Below are positions 5,366-6,495 of a DNA stretch of 6,495 bases, one piece after another; position 1 is the first letter of the stretch; each line of letters starts with the position of its first letter. A model generated the notes under the pieces. That model saw only the letters and a program-made list of their open reading frames with translations. It made no database searches and had not been told where the DNA came from. Both the position numbers and the translations under genes were made by a program. The stretch is from positions 1 to 6,495 of the forward strand of contig CAZMRK010000676.1 of NCBI GenBank assembly GCA_964568355.1, in the 5' to 3' direction. This DNA is from JAJPJX01 sp964568355. Its GTDB lineage: Bacteria > Acidobacteriota > Terriglobia > Bryobacterales > Bryobacteraceae.

Positions 5366-6495
5366 GAGTTGCCCCCTTTCTCAGCTCCGTTCATGGACAT
5401 GTGCGCCATGTGCTCGTAGAGCTTCCAGCGGCTCCTGACATCTTCCTCGGCCAGGGTAAGGAGATGCGCGGCCTCTTCCGGATTGCTCTTGACCAGCATG
5501 GTGTAGCGTGTCTCATTGTAAATGTAGTTCTTGAGCGGCAGGGTGGGAGTGCGAGAATCCAGTTGGAACGGATTCTTGCCCTCGGCCACCAGCCGCGGGT
5601 TGTAGCGGAATAGCGGCCAGTAGCCGGAGTTCACCGCCGCCTTCTGCTGCTCCATGCCGAACGACAGATCGTAGCCGTGCGCGATGCAGTGGCTGTAGGC
5701 AATGATCAGGGACGGTCCGTCGTAGGACTCCGCCTCCAGGAAGGCCTTCACCGTCTGCATATCGCTCGATCCCATGGCGACGCGGGCCACGTATACGCTG
5801 CCATAGTTGACCGCCATCATTGCCAGGTCCTTCTTAGCCATCTGCTTGCCGCCGGCGGCAAACTTGGCGACCGCGCCGCGAGGCGTGGACTTGGACATCT
5901 GGCCGCCGGTGTTGGAGTAAACCTCGGTGTCGAGCACCAGCACGTTGACGTTGCGGCCGGATGCCAGTACCTGGTCGAGCCCGCCGTAGCCGATATCGTA
6001 GGCCCACCCGTCGCCGCCCAGGATCCACACGCTCTTCTTGACCAGGGCATCGGCCAGGCTGAGCAGATCGCGGGCCTCGGAGGTGTGCAGGCCCTCCAAC
6101 CGCTGTTTGAGCAGCTTGACGCGCTCACGCTGCTCGGCGATACCGGTTTCGGTGGTCTGGTCGGCTTCGATCAGGCCCTTGACCAGGTCATCGCCGATTG
6201 TGGAGCTGAGCCGCAGCACCAGCTCGCGCGCGTATTCATTCTGCTTATCCACGGCCAGGCGCATCCCCAGCCCAAACTCGGCGTTGTCTTCAAACAGCGA
6301 GTTCGACCAGGAAGGCCCGCGGCCGTTAGCGTCGGTGCAGTAAGGAGTGGTCGGCAGATTGCCGCCGTAGATCGAGGAGCAGCCTGTGGCGTTCCCGATC
6401 AAAGCCCGGTCGCCAAACAACTGGGTCATGAGCTTGATATAGGGAGTCTCGCCGCATCCGGCGCAAGCGCCGGAGAACTCGAACAACGGCTGCAG
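5362..6495 (-). CDS. nifJ: Pyruvate:ferredoxin (flavodoxin) oxidoreductase, C-terminal part (5' end outside window)
   Basis: The last 377 residues of single-chain PFOR, which converts pyruvate, CoA and oxidised ferredoxin or flavodoxin to acetyl-CoA, CO2 and reduced carrier in the cytosol. The frame is open to the window edge; the whole protein should be near 1,180 residues. The fragment is the thiamine-diphosphate domain (domain VI). Fragment Cys11 and Cys14 (CAGC), Cys39 (ATGCSSIYGG) and Cys270 (YSHCIAHG) are the ligands of the proximal [4Fe-4S] cluster. Their spacing equals that remembered for the Desulfovibrio africanus enzyme (812, 815, 840, 1071). GGDGWAYDIG supplies the Mg-binding Asp162. 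Thr190 and Val192 (DTEVYSN) complete the Mg site, and Asn195 is the pyruvate-contacting asparagine. The protein ends about 107 residues after the last cysteine, so it lacks the protective C-terminal domain VII of D. africanus. It is first in a unit with the DHOD-like gene. Nothing looks damaged. Confidence 0.97.
   Translation of the reverse strand: MQPLFEFSGACAGCGETPYIKLMTQLFGDRALIGNATGCSSIYGGNLPTTPYCTDANGRGPSWSNSLFEDNAEFGLGMRLAVDKQNEYARELVLRLSSTIGDDLVKGLIEADQTTETGIAEQRERVKLLKQRLEGLHTSEARDLLSLADALVKKSVWILGGDGWAYDIGYGGLDQVLASGRNVNVLVLDTEVYSNTGGQMSKSTPRGAVAKFAAGGKQMAKKDLAMMAVNYGSVYVARVAMGSSDMQTVKAFLEAESYDGPSLIIAYSHCIAHGYDLSFGMEQQKAAVNSGYWPLFRYNPRLVAEGKNPFQLDSRTPTLPLKNYIYNETRYTMLVKSNPEEAAHLLTLAEEDVRSRWKLYEHMAHMSMNGAEKGGNS
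5372..5378 (-). promoter_or_regulatory. Ribosome binding site for the DHOD-like gene
   Basis: On the minus strand this reads AGGGGGC, within AAAGGGGGC and about six bases before the ATG at 5365. It lies inside the last codons of nifJ, consistent with coupled translation through the ATGA overlap. It supports the chosen start. Confidence 0.6.

Noticed and set aside
4319..5419. Long plus-strand open frame (366 codons) antisense to the DHOD-like gene and the end of nifJ
   Set aside because: It lies opposite two clearly recognised proteins, has a Gly/Gln/His-rich composition typical of antisense frames in GC-rich DNA, and shows no domain.

Overview
The window reads as an ordinary stretch of a GC-rich (visibly around 60%, estimated by eye), Gram-negative-type bacterial chromosome. 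Secreted M16 peptidases, a polytopic sugar-transferase-like membrane protein, a single-chain pyruvate:ferredoxin oxidoreductase and an imperfect palindromic repeat together are compatible with Acidobacteriota, perhaps a Solibacter/Bryobacter-type lineage. That placement is inferred from gene style and protein flavour; there is no rRNA or marker gene here to prove it. There is no phage, IS, CRISPR, tRNA or defence gene in the window.

Layout. Two minus-strand genes at 2-2817 encode a pair of exported M16 (pitrilysin/MPP-like) metallopeptidase subunits that overlap by 4 bp (GTGA). The upstream one carries the zinc-binding HXXEH motif. The downstream one has lost it but keeps the Arg/Tyr pair of the C-terminal half, so together they look like a two-chain M16B enzyme. 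Across a compact 43-bp divergent gap lies a plus-strand gene (2861-4288) for a roughly ten-pass membrane protein resembling GT-C/WsfD-type hexose transferases. It converges on a second minus-strand pair. Between the convergent ends (about 4239-4334) is a long imperfect palindrome built from a 10-bp unit (consensus near GCACGCAGAT). It supplies the last 16 codons of the membrane protein and probably serves as a terminator in both directions.

The right-hand operon (minus strand, 4349-6495) contains the 3' part of nifJ (pyruvate:ferredoxin/flavodoxin oxidoreductase, cut by the window edge) and, overlapping it by 4 bp (ATGA), a dihydroorotate-dehydrogenase-like flavoprotein that lacks the DHOD catalytic motif. 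The two are presumably co-translated, and the flavoprotein probably works alongside PFOR rather than in pyrimidine synthesis.

The points most worth a second look are the palindromic repeat co-opted as coding sequence and terminator, the DHOD-like partner of PFOR with a replaced active site, and the split of M16 active-site elements over two chains. None of these is clearly a new system.
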